A DNA stretch of 64,000 nt from Hydractinia symbiolongicarpus (lineage: Eukaryota > Cnidaria > Hydrozoa > Anthoathecata > Hydractiniidae): assembly GCF_029227915.1 (NCBI RefSeq), contig NC_079879.1, forward strand, positions 27,968,501 through 28,032,500. Direction: 5' to 3'. Position 1 is the first letter of the stretch. The number at the start of each line of letters is the position of its first letter. This document shows positions 1-11,666 of the stretch, piece after piece. Under the pieces are notes generated by a model. The model searched no databases and was not told the origin of the DNA. It was given only the letters and a program-made list of their open reading frames with translations. The translations under genes were made by a program, and so were the position numbers.

Positions 1-1621
1 AAATACATGTTGGTACGAATATGTGACGCAACTGTTGTAACTCAAACGGATTGGTATTGTCTTGGAGTCTAATTTTCTCATTTATCACATTTATAAAGTC
101 AAAGTGCAAAATCAGTTCAATTGAGTCCCACAATCAACTGATTCACTGTTAAAAGCGATACAACCCAGTAATATCAGAAAAGCATCGCTATATAACATGT
201 TGGTATAAACTTGTGACGCAACCGTTGTAACTCAAATGGACTGGTACCATTAGAAAGTTAATGAAATACAGTTTTTGAAACTGTCCCTATTTCTTCAGCG
301 CGCGCTAACGGCTAGGATTGGTCCCACAGTAAAAAATGACTTATTGATATAAATTTTTAAATAAAGCACTATCACGGCGCCATGTGTAATCGTTCAGTTC
401 CAGCAATCATGCTAAATTAATAAGAATGTTATTTCTTGGAGTCCAATTGTCTCATTTATCACATTTATAAGGTCAAAATCGAAAATCAGCTCAATTCAGT
501 TCAACAGTCAATCATTTCCTTGTTAAAAGCGATGGAACCTAGTAATGTCAGAAAAATATCGCTAAATACATGTTGGTACGAATATGTGACGCAACCGTTG
601 TAACTCAAACGGATTTATACCGTTAGGAAATCAATGAAATGTGGTTTTTAAAACTTTGGCTATTTCTTCGGCGCGCCCTAACTGCTAGGATTGGTCCTAC
701 AGTAAAAATGACTTATTTATATAAATTTTTAAATAAAGCGATACCACAGCGCCAAGTGTAATCGCTCAGTTCCAGTAATCAGCCAAATTAAAAAGAATGT
801 TATTTCTTGCAGTCCAATTCTCTCATTCATTATTTTTATAAGGTGAAATTCGAAAATCAGTTCAATTAAGTCCCACAGTCAATCGTTTCATTGTTAAAAG
901 CGATGCAACCTAGTAATATCAGATAAATATCGCTAAATACATGTTGGTACGAATATGTGACGCAACCGTTTTAACTCAAACGCACTGATACCGTTAGAAA
1001 TATAATGAAATGTAGTTTTTGAAACTGTTTCTATTTCTTCAGCGATTGGTCCCACAGTAAAAGATGACTTATTTATCTGAATTTTTAAATAAAGCGCTAT
1101 GACAGCGCCAAGTGTAATCGCTCAGTTCCAGCAATCATGCCAATGTTTTTTCTTGGGTTCCAATTGTCTCATTTATGACATTTATAAAGTCAAAATGTAA
1201 AATCAGTTTAATTAAGTCCCACAGTCAATCGTTTTACTGTTAAAAGCGATGCAACCTAGTAATGTCAGAAAAATATCGCTAAATACATGTTGGTAAAAAC
1301 TGGTGAGGCAACCGTTGTAACTCAAATGGACTGGTACCATTACAAACTAAATGAAATGCAGTTTTTGAAACTGTCTCTGTTTCTGAAGCGCGCGCTAACG
1401 CCTAGGATAGCTCCCACAGTAAAAATTGACTTACTTATCTGCATTTTTAAATAAAACGCTACCACAGCGCGCAGTGTAATCGCTGAGTTCAAACAATCAA
1501 GTCAAATTAAGAAGAATGTTATTTCTTGGAGTCCAGTTGTCTCATTTATGGCATTTATAAGGTCAAAGTCTAAAATTAGTTCAATTAAGTCCCACTGTCA
1601 ATCGTTTCACTGTTGAAAGCG
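1..1621 (+). repeat. Edge-type (E) satellite block, first copy
   Basis: Four full units and one partial unit of a type more diverged than the rest of domain A. Signatures are GGATTTATACCGTTAGG, TTTGGCTATTTC and CGGCGCGCCC. The unit at 903-1248 is only 346 bp. The block recurs at about 20784-22405 with an offset of 20,784 bp, and its inner part (532-1621) also recurs at 19851-20940 with an offset of 19,319 bp. No gene is present. Confidence 0.9.
903..1248 (+). repeat. Short 346-bp unit with two internal deletions
   Basis: Compared with neighbouring units, about 15 bp are missing where CTTCAGCG joins directly to ATTGGTCCCAC, removing the GCGCGCTAACGGCTAG tract. About 11 bp are also missing where CATGCCAATG replaces the usual stretch between GTCAAATT and GAATG. 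The same pair of deletions occurs in the units at 20222-20567 and 21687-22032, and in the 344-bp unit at 19507-19850. All four therefore appear to be descendants of one deleted unit rather than independent events. Confidence 0.85.
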
Positions 1622-3484
1622 ATGCAACCTAGTAATATCAGAAAAGTATCGCTAAATAACATGTTGGTATAACCTTGTGGGGCAACCGTTGTAACTCAAA
1701 TGGACTGGTACCATTACAAACTAAATGAAATGCAGTTTTTGAAACTGTCTCTGTTTCTGAAGCGCGCGCTAACGCCTAGGATAGGTCCCACAGTATAAAT
1801 TGACTTAATTATCTGCATTTTTAAATAAAACGCTACTACAGCGCCCAATTTATTCGCTGACTTCCATCAATCGTGTCAAATAAAGAATAATGTTATTTCT
1901 TGGAGTCCAATTTTCTTATTTATCACATTTATAAAGTCAAAGTGCAAAATCAGCTCAATTGAGTCCCACAATCAATCGTTTACCGGTAAGAGCGATGCAA
2001 CCTAGTAATATCAAAAAAGTATCGCTAAATAACATATTGGTAAAAACTGGTGAGGCAACCGTTGTAACTCAAATGGACTGGTACCATTACAAACTAAATG
2101 AAATGCAGTTTTTGAAACTGTCTCTGTTTCTTCAGCGCGCTAACGGCTAGAATAGATCCCACAGTAAAAATTGACTTACTTATCTACATTATTAAATAAA
2201 GCGCTACCACAGCGCCCAATTTAATCGCTGAGTTCCAGCAATCATGTCAAATTAAGAAAAATGTTGTTTCTTGGAGTCCAGTTCTCTCATTTATGGCATT
2301 TATAAGGTCAAAGTCTAAAATCAGTTCAATTAAGTCCCACAATCAATCGTTTCACAGTTAAAAGCGATGCAACCTAGTAATATCAGAAAAGTATCGCTAA
2401 ATAACATGTTGGTATAAACTTGTGACGCAACAGTTGTAACTCAAATGGACTGGTACCATTACAATTTAAATGAAAAGCAGTTTTTGAAACTGTCTCTGCT
2501 TCTTGAGCGCGCGCTAACGGCTAGGATTGGTCTCACAGTAAAAAATGACTTATTTATCTACATTCTTAAGCAAAGCGCTACCACAGCGCCCGGTGTAATC
2601 GCTGAGTTCAAACAATCAAGTCAAATTAAGAAGAATGTTATTTCTTGGAGTCCAGTTGTCTCATTTATGGCATTTATAAGGTCAAAGTCTAAAATCAGTT
2701 CAATTAAGGCCCACAGTCAATCGATTCACTGATAAAAGCGATGCAACCTAGTAATATCAGAAACATATCGCTCAATACACGTTGTAGGAATATGTGACGC
2801 GACCGTTGTAACTCAAATGGACTGATACTGTTAGAGAGTCCATGAAATGTAGTTCTTGAAACTATCTCTATTTCTTCAGCGCGCTAACGGCTAGAATAGA
2901 TCCCACAGTAAAAATTGACTTACTTATCTACATTATTAAATAAAGCGCTACCACAGCGCCCAATTTAATCGCTGAGTTCCAGCAATCATGTCAAATTAAG
3001 AAAAATGTTGTTTCTTGGAGTCCAGTTCTCTCATTTATGGCATTTATAAGGTCAAAGTCTAAAATCAGTTCAATTAAGTCCCACAATCAATCGTTTCACA
3101 GTTAAAAGCGATGCAACCTAGTAATATCAGAAAAGTATCGCTAAATAACATGTTGGTATAAACTTGTGACGCAACAGTTGTAACTCAAATGGACTGGTAC
3201 CATTACAATTTAAATGAAAAGCAGTTTTTGAAACTGTCTCTGCTTCTTGAGCGCGCGCTAACGGCTAGGATTGGTCTCACAGTAAAAAATGACTTATTTA
3301 TCTACATTCTTAAGCAAAGCGCTACCACAGCGCCCGGTGCAATCGCTGAGTTCAAACAATCAAGTCAAATTAAGAAGAATGTTATTTCTTGGAGTCCAGT
3401 TGTCTCATTTATGGCATTTATAAGGTCAAAGTCTAAAATCAGTTCAATTAAGTCCCACAGTCAATCGTTTCACTGTTGAAAGCG
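1622..3484 (+). repeat. Domain A units with a 744-bp dimer duplication
   Basis: Five units (1622, 1995, 2367 Q, 2741 R-like, 3111 Q). The stretch about 2130-2706 is repeated almost identically at about 2874-3450, offset 744 bp, which is two units. The Q units contain a 95 to 96-codon open frame on the plus strand (2445-2732, 3189-3479) because CTTAAGCAAAG replaces the usual TTTAAATAAAG. The frames are discussed separately and are not called as genes. Confidence 0.85.
3189..3479 (+). other. 95-96-codon open frame in a Q unit (probably not a gene)
   Basis: The same reading frame as in S units, starting at the internal ATG of MDWYHY. It is open at 2445-2732, 3189-3479, 4680-4967, 13985-14275, 16226-16513, 23231-23521, 24722-25009 and 31071-31361, and is broken by a one-base deletion in the Q unit at 7201. 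Shorter 83-codon versions occur in U units (12531, 13278, 14771, 15518, 18877). No family is recognised, and there is no sign of purifying selection on the protein that I can judge by eye. Confidence 0.25.
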
Positions 3485-4228
3485 ATGCAACCTAGTAGTA
3501 TGAGAAAAATATTGCTAAATACATGTTGGTACGAATATGTGACGCAACCGTTGTAACTCAAACGGACTGATACCGGTAGAAAGCCAATGAAATGTAGTTT
3601 TTGAAACTGTCTCTGTTTCTTGAGCGCTCGCTAACGGCTAGAATAGGTCCCACAGTAAAAAATTACTTACTTATCTACATTTTTAAATAAAACGCTACCA
3701 CTGCGCCCAATTTAATCGCTGAGTTCCAGCAATCATGTCAAATTAAGAAAAATGTTGTTTCTTGGAGTCCAGTTCTCTCATTTATGGCATTTATAAGGTC
3801 AAAGTCTAAAATCAGTTCAATTAAGTCCCACAGTCAATCGTTTCACAGTTAAAAGCGACACAACCTTGTAATATCAGAAAATTATTACTAAATACATGTT
3901 GGTACGAATATGTGACGCAACCGTTGTAACTCAAACGGACAGATAGCGTTAGAGAGTCCATGAAATGTAGTTCTTGAAACTATCTCTATTTCTTCAGCGT
4001 GCTAACGGCTAGTATTGGTCCCACAGTATAGAATCACTTATTTATCTAAGTTTTAAAATGAAGCGTTACCACAGCGCGCAGTGTAATCGCTGAGCTCCAG
4101 CAATCGGGTCAAATTAAGAAGAATGTTATTTCTTGGAGTCCAAGTGTCTCATTTATCAAATTTATAAGGTCAAAGTCTAAAATCAGTTCAATTATGTCCC
4201 ACAGTCAATCGTTTCACTGTTGAAAGCG
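3485..4228 (+). repeat. P and X units, repeated 20,042 bp downstream
   Basis: A P unit (3485) and an X unit (3858, with GACACAACCTTG and ATTATTAC). X occurs in only one other place, at 23900, exactly 20,042 bp away and also between two P units. This pair is therefore a good marker of the long-range duplication. No gene is present. Confidence 0.88.
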
Positions 4229-5346
4229 ATGCAACCTAGTAGTATGAGAAAAATATTGCTAAATACATGTTGGTACGAATATGTGACGCAACCGTTGTAA
4301 CTCAAACGGACTGATACCGGTAGAAAGCCAATGAAATGTAGTTTTTTAAACGGTCTCTGTTTCTTGAGCGCTCGCTAACGGCTAGAATAGGTCCCACAGT
4401 AAAAAATGACTTACTTATCTACATTTTTAAATAAAGCGCTACCACTGCGCCCAATTTAATCGCTGAGTTCCAGCAATCATGTCAAATTAAGAAAAATGTT
4501 GTTTCTTGGAGTCCAGTTCTCTCATTTATGGCATTTATGAGGTCAAAATCTAAAATCAGTTCAATTAAGTCCCACAGTCAATCGTTTCACAGTTAAAAGC
4601 TATGCAACCTAGTAATATCAGAAAAGTATCGCTAAATAACATGTAGGTATAAACTTGTGACGCAACAGTTGTAACTCAAATGGACTGGTACCATTACAAA
4701 CTAAATGAATTGCAGTTTTTGAAACTGTCTCTGCTTCTTGAGCGCGCGCTAACGGCTAGGATTGGTGCCACAGTAAAAAAAGACATATTTATCTACATTC
4801 TTAAGCAAAGCGCTACCACAGCGCCCAGTGTAATCGCTGAGTTCAAACAATCAAGTCAAATTAAGAAGAATGTTATTTCTTGGAGTTCAATTTTTTCAAT
4901 TATCACATTTATAAGGTCAAAGTCTAAAATCAGTTCAATTAAGGCCCAAAGTCAATCGATTCAATGATAAAAGCGATGCAACCTAGTAATATCAGAAACA
5001 TATCGCTCAATACATGTTGGTAGGAATATGTGACGCAACCGTTGTAACTCAAATGGACTGATACTGTTAGAGAGTCCATGAAATGTAGTTCTTGAAACTA
5101 TCTCTATTTCTTCAGCGCGCTAACGGCTAGTATTGGTCCCACAGTAAAGAATGACTTATTTATCTAAATTTTTGAATGAAGCGTTACCACAGCGCGCAGT
5201 GTAATTGCTGAGTTCCAGCAATCGGGTCAAATTAAGAATAATGTTATTTCTTGGAGTCCAAGTGTCTCATTTTTCACATTTATAAGGTCAAAGTCTAAAA
5301 TCAGTTCAATTAAGGCCCAAAGTCAATCGATTCACAGTTAAAAGCG

Positions 5347-5715
5347 ATGCAACCTAGCAATATCAGAAAAGTATCGCAAAAAAACATGTTGGTATCAACT
5401 TGTGACGCAACCGTTGTAACTCAAATGGACTGGTACTATTGCAAACTAAATAAAAAGCAGTTTTGGAAACTGTATCTGCTTCTTGAGCGCGAGCTAAAGG
5501 CTAGGATTGGTCCCACAGTAAAAAATGACTTATTTATCTACATTCTTAAGCAAAGCGCTACCACAGCGCCCAATTTAATCGGTGAATTCAAACAATCAAG
5601 TCAAATTAAGAAGGATGTTATTTCTTGGAGTCCAGTTGTCTCATTTTTCACATTTATAAGGTCAAAGTTTAAAATCAGTTCAATTAAGTCCCACAGTCAA
5701 TCGTTTCACAGTTAA
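5347..5715 (+). other. 122-codon open frame in an S unit (probably not a gene)
   Basis: The frame starts at the ATG of the unit core and ends at the TAA about 370 bp later, so it covers nearly a whole unit. The same frame is open at 7945-8313, 10172-10540, 16893-17261 and 31738-32106, and shortened at 25427-25756. It exists because S units have CTTAAGCAAAG where other units have TTTAAATAAAG, turning an in-frame TAA into CAA. The peptide begins MQPSNI, is rich in S, K and I, and has no signal peptide, domain or motif that I recognise. Copies differ by many amino-acid-changing substitutions and most sibling units carry stops, so I read it as an accident of the satellite sequence. Confidence 0.25.
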
Positions 5716-6295
5716 AAGCGATGCAACCTAGTATTATCAGAAAAGTATCGCTAAATAACATGTTGGTATAAACTTGTGACGCAACAGTTTTAACTCAAAT
5801 GGACTGGCACCATTACAAACTAAATAAAATGCAGTTTTTGAAACTGTCTCTGCTTCTTGAGCGCGCGCTAACGGCTAGTATTGGTCCCACAGTAAAGAAT
5901 GACTTATTTATCTAAATTTTTGAATGAAGCGTTACCACAGCGCGCAGTGTAATTGCTGAGTTCCAGCAATCGTGTCAAATTAAAAATAATGTTATTTCTT
6001 GGAGTCCAAGTGTCTCATTTTTCACATTTATAAGGTCAAAGTCTAAAATCAGTTCAATTAAGTCCCACAGTCAATCGTTTCACTGTTGAAAGCGATGAAA
6101 CCTAGTAGTATCAGAAAAATATTGCTAAATACATGTTGTTACGAAAATGTGACGCGACCGTTGAAACTCAAATGGACTGATACTGTTAGAGAGTCCATGA
6201 AATGTAGTTTTTGAAACTGTCTCTGTTTCTTGAGCGCGCGCTAACGGCTAGAATAGGTCCCACAGAAAAAAATGACTTACTTATCTACATTTTTA

Positions 6296-6301
6296 AATAA
6301 A
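6296..6301 (+). promoter_or_regulatory. AATAAA hexamer recurring once per unit (example)
   Basis: TTTAAATAAAG gives a canonical animal-type polyadenylation hexamer on the plus strand in most E, P and U units and many domain B units; V units keep it as TTTTGAATAAAG. R and T units have AATGAA, and Q and S units have AAGCAAAG, which abolish it. If the array is transcribed in this direction, these sites could end transcripts about once per unit. With a short motif in AT-rich DNA this is a weak inference, and I have no evidence of transcription. Confidence 0.3.
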
Positions 6302-6316
6302 GCGCTACCACAGCGC
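6302..6316. repeat. Inverted repeat GCGCT-ACCAC-AGCGC (example)
   Basis: A perfect 5-bp stem with a 5-nt loop lies just after AATAAA in most units with a TTTAAATAAAGCGCT second half. In domain B units with ACCAG in place of ACCAC (for example 52734-52748) the loop changes but both arms are kept. Other types break it: GCGTT in R, T and V units, CACTGCGCC in P units, CAGCTCCC in f and g units. It could form a small hairpin or bind a dimeric protein, but the conservation may only reflect shared ancestry. Confidence 0.6.
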
Positions 6317-6578
6317 CCAATTTAATCGCTGAGTTCCAGCAATCATGTCAAATTAAGCAGAATGTTATTTCTTGGAGTCCAGTTGTCTCATTTTTCACAT
6401 TTATAAGGTCAAAGTCTAAAATCAGTTCAATTAAGTCCCACAGTCAATCGTTTCACAGTTAAAAGCGATGCAACCTAGTATTATCAGAAAAGTATCGCTA
6501 AATAACATGTTGGTATAAACTTGTGACGCAACAGTTGTAACTCAAATGGACTGGCACCATTACAAACTAAATAAAATG

Positions 6579-6593
6579 CAGTTTTTGAAACTG
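6579..6593. repeat. Inverted repeat CAGTTT-TTG-AAACTG (example)
   Basis: A 6-bp perfect stem with a 3-nt loop in units with GCAGTTTTTGAAACTG; units with TAGTTTTTGAAACTG keep 5 bp. It lies about 25 bp before the GCGCGCGC tract. The e units of domain B change both sides (TTTTCGAAGCTG). Function is unknown. Confidence 0.55.
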
Positions 6594-6904
6594 TCTCTGC
6601 TTCTTGAGCGCGCGCTAACGGCTAGTATTGGTCCCACAGTAAAGAATGACTTATTTATCTAAATTTTTTAATGAAGCGTTACCACAGGGCGCAGTGTAAT
6701 TGCTGAGTTCCAGCAATCGTGTCAAATTAAAAATAATGTTATTTCTTGGAGTCCAAGTGTCTCATTTTTCACATTTATAAGGTCAAAGTCTAAAATCAGT
6801 TCAATTAAGTCCCACAGTCAATCGTTTCACTGTTGAAAGCGATGCAACCTAGTAGTATGAGAAAAATATTGCTAAATACATGTTGGTACGAATATGTGAC
6901 GCAA

Positions 6905-6922
6905 CCGTTGTAACTCAAACGG
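6905..6922. repeat. Inverted repeat CCGTT-N8-AACGG (example)
   Basis: A 5-bp stem with an 8-nt loop (GTAACTCA) in P units and other units with CAAACGG. Types Q, S, T, U and V have CAAATGG and lose the outer pairs. Function is unknown; it is listed because it recurs in every P unit. Confidence 0.45.
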
Positions 6923-8692
6923 ACTGATACCGGTAGAAAGCCAATGAAATGTAGTTTTTGAAACTGTCTCTGTTTCTTGAGCGCTCGCTAACGGCTAGAA
7001 TAGGTCCCACAGTAAAAAATGACTTACTTATCTACATTTTTAAATAAAGCGCTACCACTGCGCCCAATTTAATCGCTGAGTTCCAGCAATCATGTCAAAT
7101 TAAGAAAAATGTTGTTTCTCTCATTTATGGCATTTATAAGGTCAAAATCTAAAATCAGTTCAATTAAGTCCCACAGTCAATCGTTTCACAGTTAAAAGCT
7201 ATGCAACCTAGTAATATCAGAAAAGTATCGCTAAATAACATGTTGGTATAAACTTGTGACGCAACAGTTGTAACTCAAATGGACTGGTACCATTACAAAC
7301 TAAATGAATTGCAGTTTTTGAAACTGTCTCTGCTCTTGAGCGCGCGCTAACGGCTAGGATTGGTGCCACAGTAAAAAAAGACATATTTATCTACATTCTT
7401 AAGCAAAGCGCTACCACAGCGCCCAGTGTAATCGCTGAGTTCAAACAATCAAGTCAAATTAAGAAGAATGTTATTTCTTGGAGTCCAATTTTTTCAATTA
7501 TCACATTTATAAGGTCAAAGTCTAAAATCAGTTCAATTAAGGCCCAAAGTCAATCGATTCAATGATAAAAGCGATGCAACCTAGTAATATCAGAAACATA
7601 TCGCTCAATACATGTTGGTAGGAATATGTGACGCGACCGTTGTAACTCAAATGGACTGATACTGTTAGAGAGTCCATGAAATGTAGTTCTTGAAACTATC
7701 TCTATTTCTTCAGCGCGCTAACGGCTAGTATTGGTCCCACAGTAAAGAATGACTTATTTATCTAAATTTTTGAATGAAGCGTTACCACAGCGCGCAGTGT
7801 AATTGCTGAGTTCCAGCAATCGGGTCAAATTAAGAATAATGTTATTTCTTGGAGTCCAAGTGTCTAATTTTTCACATTTATAAGGTCAAAGTCTAAAATC
7901 AGTTCAATTAAGGCCCAAAGTCAATCGATTCACAGTTAAAAGCGATGCAACCTAGCAATATCAGAAAAGTATCGCAAAAAAACATGTTGGTATCAACTTG
8001 TGACGCAACCGTTGTAACTCAAATGGACTGGTACTATTGCAAACTAAATGAAAAGCAGTTTTGGAAACTGTCTCTGCTTCTTGAGCGCGAGCTAAAGGCT
8101 AGGATTGGTCCCACAGTAAAAAATGACTTATTTATCTACATTCTTAAGCAAAGCGCTACCACAGCGCCCAATTTACTCGCTGAATTCAAACAATCAAGTC
8201 AAATTAAGAAGAATGTTATTTCTTGGAGTCCAGTTGTCTCATTTTTCACATTTATAAGGTCAAAGTTTAAAATCAGTTCAATTAAGTCCCACAGTCAATC
8301 GTTTCACAGTTAAAAGCGATGCAACCTAGTATTATCAGAAAAGTATCGCTAAATAACATGTTGGTATAAACTTGTGACGCAACAATTTTAACTCAAATGG
8401 ACTGGCACCATTACAAACTAAATAAAATGCAGTTTTTGAAACTGTCTCTGCTTCTTGAGCGCGCGCTAACGGCTAGTATTGGTCCCACAGTAAAGAATGA
8501 CTTATTTATCTAAATTTTTGAATGAAGCGTTAGCACAGCGCGCAGTGTAATTGCTGAGTTCCAGCAATAGTGTCAAATTAAAAATAATGTTATTTCTTGG
8601 AGTCCAAGTGTCTCATTTTTCACATTTATAAGGTCAAAGTCTAAAATCAGTTCAATTAAGTCCCACAGTCAATCGTTTCACTGTTGAAAGCG

Positions 8693-9438
8693 ATGAAACT
8701 TAGTAGTATCAGAAAAATATTGCTAAATACATGTTGTTACGAATATGTGACGCGACCGTTGAAACTCAAATGGACTGATACTGTTAGAGAGTCCATGAAA
8801 TGTAGTTTTTGAAACTGTCTCTGTTTCTTGAGCGCGAGCTAACGGCTAGAATAGGTCCCACAGAAAAAAATGACTTACTTATCTACATTTTTAAATAAAG
8901 CGCTACCACAGCGCCCAATTTAATCGCTGAGTTCCAGCAATCATGTCAAATTAAGCAGAATGTTATTTCTTGGAGTCCAGTTGTCTCATTTTTCACATTT
9001 ATAAGGTCAAAGTCTAAAATCAGTTCAATTAAGTCCCACAGTCAATCGTTTCACTGTTGAAAGCGATGAAACTTAGTAGTATCAGAAAAATATTGCTAAA
9101 TACATGTTGTTACGAATATGTGACGCGACCGTTGAAACTCAAATGGACTGATACTGTTAGAGAGTCCATGAAATGTAGTTTTTGAAACTGTCTCTGTTTC
9201 TTGAGCGCGAGCTAACGGCTAGAATAGGTCCCACAGAAAAAAATGACTTACTTATCTACATTTTTAAATATAGCGCTACCACAGCGCCCAATTTAATCGC
9301 TGAGTTCCAGCAATCATGTCAAATTAAGCAGAATGTTATTTCTTGGAGTCCAGTTGTCTCATTTTTCACATTTATAAGGTCAAAGTCTAAAATCAGTTCA
9401 ATTAAGTCCCACAGTCAATCGTTTCACAGTTAAAAGCG
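8693..9438 (+). repeat. Single-unit tandem duplication (U, U)
   Basis: Units 8693-9065 and 9066-9438 are near-identical. Both carry GATGAAACTTAGTAG, found in no other unit I saw. One clear difference is A to T at 9271, which turns the in-frame TAA of the first copy into TAT. That single change is why an 83-codon frame (9182-9433) is open in the second copy only. Confidence 0.88.
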
Positions 9439-9812
9439 ATGCAACCTAGTATTATCAGAAAAGTATCGCTAAATAACATGTTGGTATAAACTTGTGACGC
9501 AACAGTTGTAACTCAAATGGACTGGCACCATTACAAACTAAATAAAATGCAGTTTTTGAAACTGTCTCTGCTTCTTGAGCGCGCGCTAACGGCTAGTATT
9601 GGTCCCACAGTAAAGAATGACTTATTTATCTAAATTTTTGAATGAAGCGTTACCACAGGGCGCAGTGTAATTGCTGAGTTCCAGCAATCGTGTCAAATTA
9701 AAAATAATGTTATTTCTTGGAGTCCAAGTGTCTCATTTTTCACATTTATAAGGTCAAAGTCTAAAATCAGTTTAATTAAGTCCCACAGTCAATCGTTTCA
9801 CTGTTGAAAGCG

Positions 9813-11666
9813 ATGCAACCTAGTAGTATGAGAAAAATATTGCTAAATACATGTTGGTACGAATATGTGACGCAACCGTTGTAACTCAAACGGACTGATA
9901 CCGGTAGAAAGCCAATGAAATGTAGTTTTTGAAACTGTCTCTGTTTCTTGAGCGCTCGCTAACGGCTAGAATAGGTCCCACAGTAAAAAATGACTTACTT
10001 ATCTACATTTTTAAATAAAGCGCTACCACTGCGCCCAATTTAATCGCTGAGTTCCAGCAATCATGTCAAATTAAGAAAAATGTTGTTTCTCTCATTTATG
10101 GCATTTATAAGGTCAAAATCTAAAATCAGTTCAATTAAGTCCCACAGTCAATCGTTTCACAGTTAAAAGCTATGCAACCTAGCAATATCGGAAAAGTATC
10201 GCAAAAAAACATGTTGGTATCAACTTGTGACGCAACCGTTGTAACTCAAATGGACTGGTACTATTGCAAACTAAATGAAAAGCAGTTTTGGAAACTGTCT
10301 CTGCTTCTTGAGCGCAAGCTAAAGGCTAGGATTGGTCCCACAGTAAAAAATGACTTATTTATCTACATTCTTAAGCAAAGCGCTACCACAGCGCCCAATT
10401 TACTCGCTGAATTCAAACAATCAAGTCAAATTAAGAAGAATGTTATTTCTTGGAGTCCAGTTGTCTCATTTTCCACATTTATAAGGTCAAAGTTTAAAAT
10501 CAGTTCAATTAAGTCCCACAGTCAATCGTTTCACAGTTAAAAGCCATGCAACCTAGTATTATCAGAAAAGTATCGCTAAATAACATGTTGGTATAAACTT
10601 GTGACGCAACAGTTTTAACTTAAATGGACTGGCACCATTACAAACTAAATAAAATGCAGTTTTTGAAACTGTCTCTGCTTCTTGAGCGAGCGCTAACGGC
10701 TAGTATTGGTCCCACAGTAAAGAATGACTTATTTATCTAAATTTTTGAATGAAGCGTTACCACAGCGCGCAGTGTAATTGCTGAGTTCCAGCAATCGTGT
10801 CAAATTAAAAATAATGTTATTTCTTGGAGTCCAAGTGTCTCATTTTTCACATTTATAAGGTCAAAGTCTAAAATCAGTTCAATTAAGTCCCACAGTCAAT
10901 CGTTTCACTGTTGAAAGCGATGCAACCTAGTAGTATGAGAAAAATATTGCTAAATACATGTTGGTACGAATATGTGACACAACCGTTGTAACTCAAACGG
11001 ACTGATACCGGTAGAAAGCCAATGAAATGTAGTTTTTGAAACTGTCTCTGTTTCTTGAGCGCTCGCTAACGGCTAGAATAGGTCCCACAGAAGAAAATGA
11101 CTTACTTATCTACATTTTTAAATAAAGCGCTACCACTGCGCCCAATTTAATCGCTGAGTTCCAGCAATCATGTCAAATTAAGCAGAATGTTATTTCTTGG
11201 AGTCCAGTTCTCTCATTTATGGCATTTATAAGGTCAAAGTCTAAAATCAGTTCAATTAAGTCCCACAGTTAATCGTTTCACAGTTAAAAGCGATGCAACC
11301 TAGTAATATCAGAAAAGTATCGCTAAATAACATGTTGGTATAAACTTGTGACGCAACAGTTGTAACTCAAATGGACTGGCACCATTACAAACTAAATAAA
11401 ATGCAGTTTTTGAAACTGTCTCTGCTTCTCGAGCGCGCGCTAACGGCTAGTATATGTCCCACAGTAAAGAAAGACTTATTTATCTAAATTTTTGAATGAC
11501 GCGTGACCACAGCGCGCAGTGTAATTGCTGAGTTCCAGCAATCGTGTCAAATTAAGAATAATGTTATTTCTTTGAGTCAAAGTGTCTCATTTTTCACATT
11601 TATAAGGTCAAAGTCTAAAATCAGTTTAATTAAGGCCCACAGTCAATCGTTTCACTGTTAAAAGCG
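9813..11666 (+). repeat. Rearranged partial third copy of the 7-unit repeat
   Basis: Units at 9813 (P, 359 bp, same 14-bp deletion as 6842), 10172 (S), 10546 (T), 10920 (P) and 11293 (T'). Q and R are missing: the sequence before 10172 is the P-to-Q junction form (AAAAGCTATGCAACCTAG), while the sequence after it is the S form (CAATATCGG, GCAAAAAAAC). The exchange point lies in the conserved core at about 10165-10190. The blocks 10172-10919 and 11293-12040 recur at 16893-17639 and 18013-18760, offsets 6720-6721 bp. Confidence 0.82.

Larger units (their letters stand above)
4229..6841 (+). repeat. 7-unit higher-order repeat PQRSTUT, copy 1 (2.61 kb)
   Basis: Units at 4229 (P), 4602 (Q), 4976 (R), 5347 (S), 5721 (T), 6095 (U) and 6468 (T). 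The same order follows at 6842 with offsets of 2598-2599 bp for Q through U. The P-Q-R-S order also appears at 15775-17266 and 24271-25761. The S unit carries the 122-codon frame 5347-5715. Confidence 0.88.
6842..9812 (+). repeat. 7-unit higher-order repeat PQRSTUT, copy 2, with one extra U
   Basis: Units at 6842 (P), 7201 (Q), 7574 (R), 7945 (S), 8319 (T), 8693 (U), 9066 (extra U) and 9439 (T), 2.97 kb in all. The P unit is 359 bp because 14 bp are lost near 7118, where TTGTTTCT joins CTCATTTATGG. The U unit is duplicated in tandem, which lengthens this copy by 373 bp. The Q unit (7201) has a one-base deletion in CTGCTCTTGAGCG that interrupts the open frame other Q units carry. Confidence 0.88.

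Noticed and set aside
5212-5227. CENP-B box
   Set aside because: AGTTCCAGCAATCGGGTC in R-type and related units resembles the box but has C where TTCG needs G, and is one base short before CGGG. No better match was found, and the word is missing from most units.
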